The notes under the pieces were generated by a model. That model was not told the DNA's origin and searched no databases. It worked only from the letters and a program-made list of their open reading frames with translations. Source: an uncultured Fretibacterium sp. (lineage in GTDB: Bacteria; Synergistota; Synergistia; Synergistales; Aminobacteriaceae). From it: 64,000 nucleotides of DNA. Shown piece by piece: positions 1 to 8,237 of this stretch. Location of the stretch: assembly GCA_946183145.1 (NCBI GenBank), contig CAMGZM010000004.1:1-64000 (forward strand). Reading direction: 5' to 3'. Within the stretch, counting starts at the first letter, position 1, and each line of letters opens with the position of its first letter. The position numbers and the translations under genes are program-made.

Positions 1-43
1 CCAGCGTTTATCCTGAGCCAGGATCAAACTCTCAGTAAAAATT
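1..43 (-). rRNA. rrs: 16S rRNA, 5' end (rest lies outside the window)
   Basis: Reverse complement reads AGAGTTTGATCCTGGCTCAGGATAAACGCTGG, the universal bacterial 16S 5' sequence; exact mature 5' end approximate. Confidence 0.95.
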
Positions 44-164
44 TTGTGAGATTTATTTGATTGGCTTGTTTGTACTATCGCTCATTCATTACACGCTGTA
101 TTCTCTTGTCAATTAACCTTTTGCTTCATCGCCGCTTCGGTGTATCTCGCAACGACAAGAGGGA

Positions 165-192
165 ATTATACACGCATTTTTTTTTCTGTCAA
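165..192 (-). promoter_or_regulatory. rrn operon sigma70-type promoter
   Basis: Minus strand TTGACA-16 nt-TATAAT, exact consensus hexamers upstream of the 16S 5' end. Confidence 0.8.
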
Positions 193-202
193 CATTTCAA
201 TT

Positions 203-667
203 TTATCTTTCTCTTCCGTTGCATTCGGCATCGCCCATTATCCTCAGCCACACGGATTTTACGGTGTGCAACTGACTCGCGTCCGTAATCGGTTTGCAGT
301 CGTGCGAATTTGGACGTATGCCCGCAGTAAAGATAAGGCCGAGCGCGTTTTTCCTGCCCCATATTTTTTCCTTTACGGCTTCTTCTCCGGCTTTAAACTG
401 GTAGCCGACGAACCATGTCTCACGCCTCAATTCTGTTCCCGCGTCGTTCACTCCGTAGCCGCTGTCAGCAAGATATTCCCAGTTGGCCGCGTTCTTTTTA
501 TCTGCCGCTCCCTTCTCATTAAAGCCGCTCACACCCTGAATGTAACTCATGAATGACACTATCTGATTCGTATAGCCGACAGGATTATTTGCCAGGGCAT
601 CTTGAATTGAATGGTACTTCACGCCGTTGAAACAGAATTTCATATTCATATTGCCAACTCCGCTGCT
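203..667 (-). pseudogene. C-terminal part of the same pilin in the -1 frame
   Basis: Downstream ORF (NMNMKFCFNGVKYHSIQDAL...WFVGYQFKAGEEAVKEKIWGRKNALGL...VWLRIMGD) looks like a Synergistetes-type pilin C-terminal domain; overlaps the N-terminal ORF stop as ATGA. Confidence 0.55.
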
Positions 668-873
668 CTTCCCGAAACATATGTTATACGGTCTATGTTG
701 TCTAAGTACCACGCAATTACAGCCTTCCGAATGTGAGTCAGATTGGCCACGATGTTTGAGGCTTTTGCTGTCGTTACCGCTTCAGTGCTCGAAATAATCA
801 TCATGGCCGCAAGCACTCCTATAACTATAATTACAATCAACAATTCTATAAGTGTAAACGCCCTGCGCCTCAT
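646..873 (-). CDS. Type IV pilin / pseudopilin N-terminal part (frame-split)
   Basis: MRRRAFTLIELLIVIIVIGVLAAMMIISSTEAV: class III prepilin signal FTLIE; ORF ends at TGA in mid-protein. Confidence 0.8.
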   Translation of the reverse strand: MRRRAFTLIELLIVIIVIGVLAAMMIISSTEAVTTAKASNIVANLTHIRKAVIAWYLDNIDRITYVSGRAAELAI

Positions 874-1018
874 AGCCGCTCCGCCTCCATATTCATATGT
901 ATATCTTTGGATAAAAGCATTATACAGAAAATTCAAACTCACGAAAAGTTTTCACTGTCCGCCGTGATAGAATGGCATTCAAAAATCCCAACCGCAAAAC
1001 TAAACGGAGGCTTCAAAA

Positions 1019-3841
1019 TTGAAAAGCCCGACTCAAAAACGAGAGTCCCAAAATGAAACGGGGACTCAAAAATCAAACAGCCCGGAACAGAGTCGCACGG
1101 ACAAAATCGAATCGTTTGGCGAAAAACAAGAAACTCAAAAATTTTGGCGCAAGCTGATAAATGAAGTTTTCGGAATCATTAATCAAGACGACTATATAGA
1201 GTTCGAGAAGCGAGTCTTAATCGGACGTACGAAATTCATCGACGCTTATATACCGTCAACAGGAATCGTTATCGAGCAAAAATCACAGGGCGTTGACCTC
1301 TCATTACCCGAAAGACAGTCGGACGGCTCATATCTCACTCCCTACGAGCAGGCCAAACGCTATTATGACTGGCTCCCAGTCTCGCAGAAAGGAGGCTACA
1401 TTCTCACATGCAACTTTGACGAGATACGAGTCCACGACATGGAAGCACATTCAGCACCGCCCGAAATCATTCCACGCAAAGACGCTTCACGCGGCAATCT
1501 CGGATTCCTTCTCACGCCCGGAGAGACTCTTCACCGCGATGTACGAATCTCCGTTGACGCAGGGCAGAACGTCAGAAAACTCTATGATTACCTCCTCGAC
1601 TCACTCGATGACATTTCACGCGAGAATCATTACGACAAAGACCAATACGACAAGGCACGCGATGAGATTAACGTCTTCTGCGTGAGACTCGTTTTCCTGC
1701 TTTACGCTGAGGACTCCGGGTTATTCCGCAAGTCTCAGTTCACAGATTATTTCAGGAAGGGCGCGGACGTAGCACAATCGACGCTCAAAGATTTATTCTC
1801 CGTCCTCAAAACTGAACGCCACAAACGAGACCCGTTTTTATCCGCTGACCTCAAAGAATTTCCCTACGTAAACGGCGGACTCTTTCATGATGATGTCAAA
1901 TTCCCCCCTCTTGATGACGAGGCAAAACGCATAATCCTTCATGACATGGCCGGGTTCGACTGGTCAGGCATAAATCCGACAATTTTCGGCGCAATCTTTG
2001 AAGCTACACTCAATGACGATACACGAAAGCAGGAAGGAATACATTACACATCATCAGCAAACATTCACAAGCTCATTGACCCGCTTTTTCTTGACGGACT
2101 CACAGAGACTCTCAGCGCGATTCTTGATGAGCCGGAGTCCCCCGCAAGGACTCAAAAATTGCTCGCGTTTCAGGAAAAATTATCCTCGCTGAGATTCTTA
2201 GACCCTGCGTGCGGATCAGGGAATTTCCTCACAGAGTCCTTCACGTCATTGCGCAGACTCGAAAACAGCATACTTCACGCGCTCCCTGTAACTGAAAAAC
2301 GCGCCGTAAAAGTCAAAATCACCCAGTTCAACGGAATAGAAGCAAATAATTTTGCAGTCAACATCGCAAAGACAGCATTATGGATCTCAGATCATCAGAT
2401 GTGGAAAGCGACTCAAAAGATTATGCGCCCGGACAAAGCTCCCCTGCCGCTTGAAGAATATGACGGCATAGAGTACGGCGACGCGCTGAGGTCTGACGCT
2501 CTCATTACAGGATGGAAGATTGAACATGAAGATATGCTCTATATTATGGGCAATCCTCCTTTCTTGGGATATTCGCAGAAAAACAGCGGACAGAAAGAAA
2601 TACTCAGCACAATGTTCAAGAACTGGAAAGTTGATTACGTTGCGGGATGGTTCTACGAGGCCTCGAAAATTTTGCAGGATGAAAATGTAAAGGCCGCTTT
2701 CGTCGCAACAAATTCCGTATGTCAGGGTGAACAGCCTTCAGGAATATTCAAGCCGCTTAGTGAAGACTGGCACATAAAAATCGATTTCGCGCATGAGTCT
2801 TTCGTGTGGAAAAATGAGCTTCCAGATCCAAAAAAGATGGCTCATGTTCACGTCGTCATTATCGGCTTCAGCACAGACCCGCCGGAAAAACGCAGGCTAT
2901 ATTACGACTACACAAATGAGGAAGGAGAAATACAGACAGCATACAGGGAAGTTGACAATATCAATTTCTACCTTCATGAAGACCCTGACGAGGATATAGC
3001 AGAGCCGACTGACTCGCCGATTTTCGCGAATGCCCCGGCCATGATGTCAGGAAACCGTCCGGCAGATGACGGAAAACTTATTATTAACGGTGAAGATTAC
3101 GCAGAGTTTATCAGGCGTGAACCAAGAGCTGTGAAATATATCAGGCGTTACATGATGGGAGTCGATTTCATTAACAACATATCACGCTATTGTTTGTGGC
3201 TTGTGGGCGTTAATCCTGATGAGATTCGTAATATGCCGCTCGTACACAAAAGGGTGAAGGCTGTAGAAAGTTTCAGGAAAGCAAGCAAGAGGGCAGCAAC
3301 AAAAAAGCTCGCTAATGCTTCGTGGCTTTTCGCTGAGATAAGATACGCGGGCGGTAACTATATCGCAATCCCGGAAGTGTCATCAGAGAGTCGCATATAT
3401 ATTCCGATGGGCTTTCTTGACGACTCTGTGATACCCGGCAACGGATTACGCATTATCCCCGGCGCAACACTGTATGATTTCGGAGTCCTCACAAGCCGCG
3501 TGCATATGGCGTGGGTTCGGAGAGTCTGCGGACGACTCGAAATGCGTTACAGGTATTCCGGCGATATGGTGTACAACACGTTTTCATGGCCGCGTCCCTC
3601 AGAGAGTCAGCGCGCAAAGATCGAGTCGACAGCGCAGGGGATTCTTGACGCCCGGAGCCTGTACCCTTCTGCGAGTTTCGCGGGGCTGTATGATGACTCA
3701 CTGATGCCGATTGAGTTACGGCGGGCGCATGAGAGAAATGACCGGGCTGTGTGCCGTGCTTACGGATGGGATGAGAATATCAGCGAGGGGGATATAGTGC
3801 GGAAATTGTTCGGGCTGTATCATGAGCTTACAGGTAGGTGA
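1019..3841 (+). CDS. MmeI-like (type IIL/IIG) fused restriction endonuclease/DNA methyltransferase
   Basis: TTG start with upstream GGAGG; N-terminal nuclease-like FIDAYIPSTGIVIEQK; LDPACGSGNFL (motif I) and MGNPPFLGYS (NPPF, motif IV); C-terminal putative target recognition region. Confidence 0.8.
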   Translation: MKSPTQKRESQNETGTQKSNSPEQSRTDKIESFGEKQETQKFWRKLINEVFGIINQDDYIEFEKRVLIGRTKFIDAYIPSTGIVIEQKSQGVDLSLPERQSDGSYLTPYEQAKRYYDWLPVSQKGGYILTCNFDEIRVHDMEAHSAPPEIIPRKDASRGNLGFLLTPGETLHRDVRISVDAGQNVRKLYDYLLDSLDDISRENHYDKDQYDKARDEINVFCVRLVFLLYAEDSGLFRKSQFTDYFRKGADVAQSTLKDLFSVLKTERHKRDPFLSADLKEFPYVNGGLFHDDVKFPPLDDEAKRIILHDMAGFDWSGINPTIFGAIFEATLNDDTRKQEGIHYTSSANIHKLIDPLFLDGLTETLSAILDEPESPARTQKLLAFQEKLSSLRFLDPACGSGNFLTESFTSLRRLENSILHALPVTEKRAVKVKITQFNGIEANNFAVNIAKTALWISDHQMWKATQKIMRPDKAPLPLEEYDGIEYGDALRSDALITGWKIEHEDMLYIMGNPPFLGYSQKNSGQKEILSTMFKNWKVDYVAGWFYEASKILQDENVKAAFVATNSVCQGEQPSGIFKPLSEDWHIKIDFAHESFVWKNELPDPKKMAHVHVVIIGFSTDPPEKRRLYYDYTNEEGEIQTAYREVDNINFYLHEDPDEDIAEPTDSPIFANAPAMMSGNRPADDGKLIINGEDYAEFIRREPRAVKYIRRYMMGVDFINNISRYCLWLVGVNPDEIRNMPLVHKRVKAVESFRKASKRAATKKLANASWLFAEIRYAGGNYIAIPEVSSESRIYIPMGFLDDSVIPGNGLRIIPGATLYDFGVLTSRVHMAWVRRVCGRLEMRYRYSGDMVYNTFSWPRPSESQRAKIESTAQGILDARSLYPSASFAGLYDDSLMPIELRRAHERNDRAVCRAYGWDENISEGDIVRKLFGLYHELTGR

Positions 3842-3846
3842 TACGG

Positions 3847-5754
3847 TTATTGCGGCTGGGAGTCGTCCTGGCTGCATATTTCCTCTATGACATCGAATAT
3901 AAGCCTGAAAGAAGAGAAGTCAAAATCCCGTGCAAAATCATCGTTGCTGAGAATCATTTGGGCAAAATCATCTTTGGAGAGAGCAAGAGACTTTTTATGT
4001 TCCCTGTCATGTGAATCGTCATAAACTTTTTTGTCAATGACACCATTAACTTTTACTTTATGCTGTATTTTGTCGCAGCAAGCACGATAAAAATATTTTT
4101 CATCAATGAAGTTGCCATTATCATAAAATTCACAGCCGAGAAAAAGCCTTCTCCCATTCGAAGTTTCCCTAGTTAAGTCTTCTCTCCTGTAATAATGTTC
4201 GATTGATGTATGCGAGCCGTAAATATCTTCATGAGTAATCGGAATAGCAAACGCATAAACGTTATTGCCCAATGACACATATTTTTCACTCTCCAAACGC
4301 CCGGCCAAATCTTTATCGCACTGTCTGAGTTCGTCAAAGTTATCACGGTCAAAAATGCCGATAATTTTTTCGGTGTTCGGCAAACGTGAAAAATGCTTCA
4401 GCATCGTCAAGAGAGTTTTATCTCCTCGTGTGTCTTCAAATTCATCAAAGCTGATGTCACGAGTGATGTTGAGTTTCTGCATTGCCGCTTTCAAGTGCTT
4501 CCAGTCAGTTTTTCCCTCAGTTATCACAAATGGCTTTGATGATTCCCTGATCTGTTTCTGAAGCTGACTAATTGAGGCCGAAAAATTTTCACGCTCATGA
4601 AGAAATACCGTATATGCGTCCCTGAATATTTCATTGTCAGACGGCGGGCAGGGTATTCCCCCGTTGTCGAGATCAAAAATCCTGTATGATATACTCTCGC
4701 TTTCTTCAAGCCCCAAGCCCAAGAACGGAGAATGCGATGAAACGATGAACTGTATGTTAGGAAACATCGCTATAAGTCTAGGCAGTATTTCCTTCTGGAG
4801 TTTGATGTGAAGATGCTTGTCAATCTCATCAACAAGGACTATCCCGTGAACTTTATCTGACGGGCTGAGAATTTTGTCTGACTGCCTGATAATTTCTCCA
4901 AAGAGACAGAGCAAAGCTAATTCTCCTGCTGACATACAGAAAATGCTGGGATAAATCACTTCTCTATTCTCGTTTGTAACGGAGAGCCTTGCTGCACCCT
5001 GAGCTCTTCTCCCTATTCCGATATGGACGGGGATATTCAATTTTGAAGATAGAATATTTGACAGCAGAGCATTAATTTGTTCAATAACAACAACAGCGGA
5101 TGTATCTTGAAGTACTAAGTCCAAGGCAATATCCATCAGCCAGTTTGAAACCTGCTGAATATCGGACGTAATTTCTATAGGATTGGGGAGATACCCAGCA
5201 AAATCCATATCAGTCTTGAATTTCAGCTCTGTCTTGTAGGGATCATTCAAGTAATGCGGAGTTTCGTATCTATATGCCGGAAAATACGTAAGGATTATGT
5301 GGCTGAATATTTCCCTAATGTCTTTGGAACTGCTCAATGACCAGTACTTTATGAATGAGTTATCCTTAAGAGACCGCTCCAATTCAGAAAAAGGCGCAGG
5401 GTTTTCAAGGCGAGCCACTGATAAATAATGTTCTTCGCTACACTGCCCTGTTATATTCACATAGTCATACGTATCACTGTCGCTAATGAACCTCAGGTAA
5501 AGAATTGAAGGCTTTGAAATGTCGACAGAATACAGGCTTGATGAAACCCGGTAGAATTTATGCTTCTTGTCCTCGAACTCGTTAAAGAAAGCTTTTTTCG
5601 CCAACTCGTAAAAAGCGTCTGCAATGTATGACAAGATTGTTGTTTTGCCAGTTCCGTTTACACCTGATAGCACTGATATATTTTCATTGTCGAAATCCAA
5701 CGTAAGATTCCCTGAAGGAGCTATGTTGTTCATGATGATTTTCTTCAGTCTCAT
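3847..5754 (-). CDS. OLD-family-like AAA ATPase with C-terminal TOPRIM nuclease-like domain
   Basis: Walker A GVNGTGKTT, signature-like MSAGELALL, Walker B GIVLVDEIDKHLH, then VITEGKTD ... GIFDRDNFDEL (TOPRIM E and DxD). Start set at MRLKKIIMNN. Confidence 0.75.
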   Translation of the reverse strand: MRLKKIIMNNIAPSGNLTLDFDNENISVLSGVNGTGKTTILSYIADAFYELAKKAFFNEFEDKKHKFYRVSSSLYSVDISKPSILYLRFISDSDTYDYVNITGQCSEEHYLSVARLENPAPFSELERSLKDNSFIKYWSLSSSKDIREIFSHIILTYFPAYRYETPHYLNDPYKTELKFKTDMDFAGYLPNPIEITSDIQQVSNWLMDIALDLVLQDTSAVVVIEQINALLSNILSSKLNIPVHIGIGRRAQGAARLSVTNENREVIYPSIFCMSAGELALLCLFGEIIRQSDKILSPSDKVHGIVLVDEIDKHLHIKLQKEILPRLIAMFPNIQFIVSSHSPFLGLGLEESESISYRIFDLDNGGIPCPPSDNEIFRDAYTVFLHERENFSASISQLQKQIRESSKPFVITEGKTDWKHLKAAMQKLNITRDISFDEFEDTRGDKTLLTMLKHFSRLPNTEKIIGIFDRDNFDELRQCDKDLAGRLESEKYVSLGNNVYAFAIPITHEDIYGSHTSIEHYYRREDLTRETSNGRRLFLGCEFYDNGNFIDEKYFYRACCDKIQHKVKVNGVIDKKVYDDSHDREHKKSLALSKDDFAQMILSNDDFARDFDFSSFRLIFDVIEEICSQDDSQPQ

Positions 5755-5841
5755 ATTATCGGCCTCATAAATCAAAGTATGTTTTAATTTTAGCATTATG
5801 ATGAAAGTTCAGCGCAAAATCTCGCAGAAGGGCATAAAATT

Positions 5842-5870
5842 TTGCGTTAAGGCGTAAACTGTGATATATT
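5842..5870 (+). promoter_or_regulatory. Putative sigma70-type promoter upstream of a short transcript / infC leader
   Basis: TTGCGT-17 nt-TATATT. Confidence 0.5.
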
Positions 5871-5876
5871 CTCGCA

Positions 5877-5999
5877 GGCTCTCCTGTTCGGCTTTCAACA
5901 AGAAATGCTGACGGGGAACTAAGAAGCCACACTCTGAATCTATACGCATATAACAATCAGGGAGTCAGGCTTTGAGGAATGAGCCGCCCTGATTTTTTT
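5877..5999 (+). ncRNA. Candidate infC-operon leader (attenuator) or independent sRNA
   Basis: Lies between the promoter at 5842-5870 and a strong terminator AATCAGGG...CCCTGATTTTTTT with inner hairpin GGCT/AGCC; no ORF; infC starts 48 nt downstream. Confidence 0.45.
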
Positions 6000-6047
6000 A
6001 TGCAAAACAACAAAAGCTGCGGCAGATTTTGAAAGGAGGAGGAATTT

Positions 6048-6614
6048 TTGCCCGGCAATGAAGAGAATACCCCGCGCATTAATGAGGAGATAACATCATC
6101 ACAGGTTCTTCTTGTTGACGAGAACGGGGTGAAAGTTGGAATCACAAACACGATTGATGCCATAAGAATGGCGCATGAGCAGTCCCTCGATCTTGTGGAG
6201 GTTGCACCGCTGGCACAGCCGCCCGTTTGCAGGATTATGGATTACGGGAAATACCGCTATCAGCTCCAGAAGAAAGAGAAAGACGCACGCAAGAAACAGA
6301 AAGTCCAGGAACTCAAAGAAATAAAGATGAGGCCGAAAATTGATGACCATGATTTTGACTTCAAGACAAAGGCTGTCAGGCAGTTTCTTGAGAAAGGACA
6401 CAGGGTTAAAGTGTCGGTGTTCTTCAGGGGGCGCGAGATGTCGTTTCTTGACAGGGGCGAGGAAGTTTTGAACCGCGTATTAGCTGAGTGCGAAGACGTA
6501 GGAAAATCCGAATCAAAGCCCATCATGGAAGGAAGATATATGCGGCTCTTATTGACACCGGTAACAGGAAGCACATCAACAAAACAGACGGCAAAAACGA
6601 AAGGAGAAGAATAA
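6048..6614 (+). CDS. infC: Translation initiation factor IF-3
   Basis: NEEITSSQVLLVDENGVKVG...LDLVEVAPLAQPPVCRIMDYGKYRYQ; TTG start after GGAGGAG. Confidence 0.95.
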   Translation: MPGNEENTPRINEEITSSQVLLVDENGVKVGITNTIDAIRMAHEQSLDLVEVAPLAQPPVCRIMDYGKYRYQLQKKEKDARKKQKVQELKEIKMRPKIDDHDFDFKTKAVRQFLEKGHRVKVSVFFRGREMSFLDRGEEVLNRVLAECEDVGKSESKPIMEGRYMRLLLTPVTGSTSTKQTAKTKGEE

Positions 6615-6818
6615 ATGCCCAAACAGAAATTGAAATCACATTCCGGCGCAAAAAAACGTTTCTTCAAGACAGCATCAGGGAAATTCGCATACAGGAAGTG
6701 CAGCAGGTCTCACATCCTCGTCCACAAAAAGCCCTCAAGAATGCGCCGCCTCAAGGAAACAGGTTACGTAACAGAAACACTCACCGAGCAGATGAGGCAC
6801 TTGCTCCCCTACGACTAG
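6615..6818 (+). CDS. rpmI: 50S ribosomal protein L35
   Basis: MPKQKLKSHSGAKKRFFKTASGK; position in infC-rpmI-rplT. Confidence 0.95.
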   Translation: MPKQKLKSHSGAKKRFFKTASGKFAYRKCSRSHILVHKKPSRMRRLKETGYVTETLTEQMRHLLPYD

Positions 6819-6834
6819 AAAGGACTGACACGCA

Positions 6835-7185
6835 ATGAGAGTAAAAGGAGCTTCACAGAGCAACAACAAGCGCAAAAAGTTATTCAGCATAACAAAAGGT
6901 TACTGGGGCCAGCGCAAGAACGTTTACCGCCGTGCAAGAGAAGCATATTTAGCGGCACTCTCACGGGCATACGGCGACAGGAAGCGCAAAAAGAGAGATT
7001 TCCGCAAATTATGGATTACGAGAATCAGCGCGGCAGTCAGGGCTGAGGGAATGAGCTATAGCGTATTCATGAATGGCCTCAAGAAGCAGGGAATCAATCT
7101 CAATCGTAAAGTGCTGTCAGAAATGGCGATACATGACGCAAAAGCCTTCAGCGATTTAGTCGCAAAGGTAAAGGCCGCCAAGTAA
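6835..7185 (+). CDS. rplT: 50S ribosomal protein L20
   Basis: Characteristic L20 sequence ([17 protein letters not shown]...[16 protein letters not shown]). Confidence 0.95.
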   Translation: MRVKGASQSNNKRKKLFSITKGYWGQRKNVYRRAREAYLAALSRAYGDRKRKKRDFRKLWITRISAAVRAEGMSYSVFMNGLKKQGINLNRKVLSEMAIHDAKAFSDLVAKVKAAK

Positions 7186-8237
7186 TGACGGAAGAAAATA
7201 TTACTGTAAATGCTGTGAGGGATTCATTCCGCGAGTCCCTCGCAGGAGCTTCAACACTTCAAGAGTTAGACGAAATCCGCGTAAAATTCACAGGCAAAAA
7301 AGGTTCACTCACTCAATTATTGAGATCACTCGGAAAATTACCCCCCGAATTACGAAAATCAACAGGCCAGGAAGTTAATACCCTCCGCGATGAAATAGAA
7401 CACGAATTAGACCACGCCGGAAGAAAAATTCGCGATGCTGAGAACGAAAAGCAGGAAATCTCACAGCGAATTGATGTAACATTGCCAGCGCATGGCCGGA
7501 CTTCAGGAGCTTTTCACCCTGTTTTGCAGACAATGCACGAAATCGCCGACATAATGCAGGGACTCGGATATTCTGTAGCGTCAGGGCCTGAGATTGAAGA
7601 GGATTACTACAATTTCGAGTGTCTCAACGTTCCGCCGTGGCACCCCGCGCGTGATATGCAGGATACTTTCTATTTTGCTGACGGGACTCTATTGCGGACT
7701 CACACATCGCCCGTACAGATCCGCTCAATGCTGAAATACGGCGCGCCGCTGAGGATCGTTTGCCCGGGAAAAGTTTACCGCCGCGACAATGATACAACCC
7801 ATTCTCCGATGTTCAACCAGATGGAAGGGCTTTTAGTCGACAAAAACGTTTCTTTCAGCGTCATGAAGGGAACAATGTCGGAAATGCTGAACGCGTTTTT
7901 CGGCAAAAGTTTACGCTACAGATTCCGCGCAAGCTATTTCCCTTTCACAGAGCCGTCAATGGAGCTTGATATAGAGTGTGTAGAATGCTCCGGCCATGAT
8001 GAACACTGCCGGGTTTGTCATGGAACTGGCTGGCTTGAAGTCGTAGGCATGGGAATGGTTCATCCGAATGTTATCCGCGCCGGGAAAATTGACCCCGACG
8101 AATATAACGGCTTCGCTTTCGGAATCGGTCTCGACAGAATGGCAATGCTGAAATACGGCATAGGTGATTTGCGTCTGCTGTTTGACGGGAATGTTTCATA
8201 TTTCATGTCAGGATTCGGGGGTGCGGAAAAATGTTAA
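7185..8237 (+). CDS. pheS: Phenylalanyl-tRNA synthetase alpha subunit
   Basis: Class II aaRS motifs, LLRTHTSPVQIRSM, GFAFGIGLDRMAMLKYGI; adjacent pheT. Confidence 0.95.
   Translation: MTEENITVNAVRDSFRESLAGASTLQELDEIRVKFTGKKGSLTQLLRSLGKLPPELRKSTGQEVNTLRDEIEHELDHAGRKIRDAENEKQEISQRIDVTLPAHGRTSGAFHPVLQTMHEIADIMQGLGYSVASGPEIEEDYYNFECLNVPPWHPARDMQDTFYFADGTLLRTHTSPVQIRSMLKYGAPLRIVCPGKVYRRDNDTTHSPMFNQMEGLLVDKNVSFSVMKGTMSEMLNAFFGKSLRYRFRASYFPFTEPSMELDIECVECSGHDEHCRVCHGTGWLEVVGMGMVHPNVIRAGKIDPDEYNGFAFGIGLDRMAMLKYGIGDLRLLFDGNVSYFMSGFGGAEKC

Noticed and set aside
61-288. 75-aa ORF in the rRNA leader
   Set aside because: Lies over the rrn leader and promoter; implausible coding.
140-556. 138-aa plus-strand ORF overlapping the rrn promoter and the pilin
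   Set aside because: Antisense to the pilin and spans the rRNA promoter region; sequence not protein-like.
5877-5999. 6S RNA identity for the infC upstream transcript
   Set aside because: No long-range pairing of the 5' and 3' ends or central bubble evident by eye.
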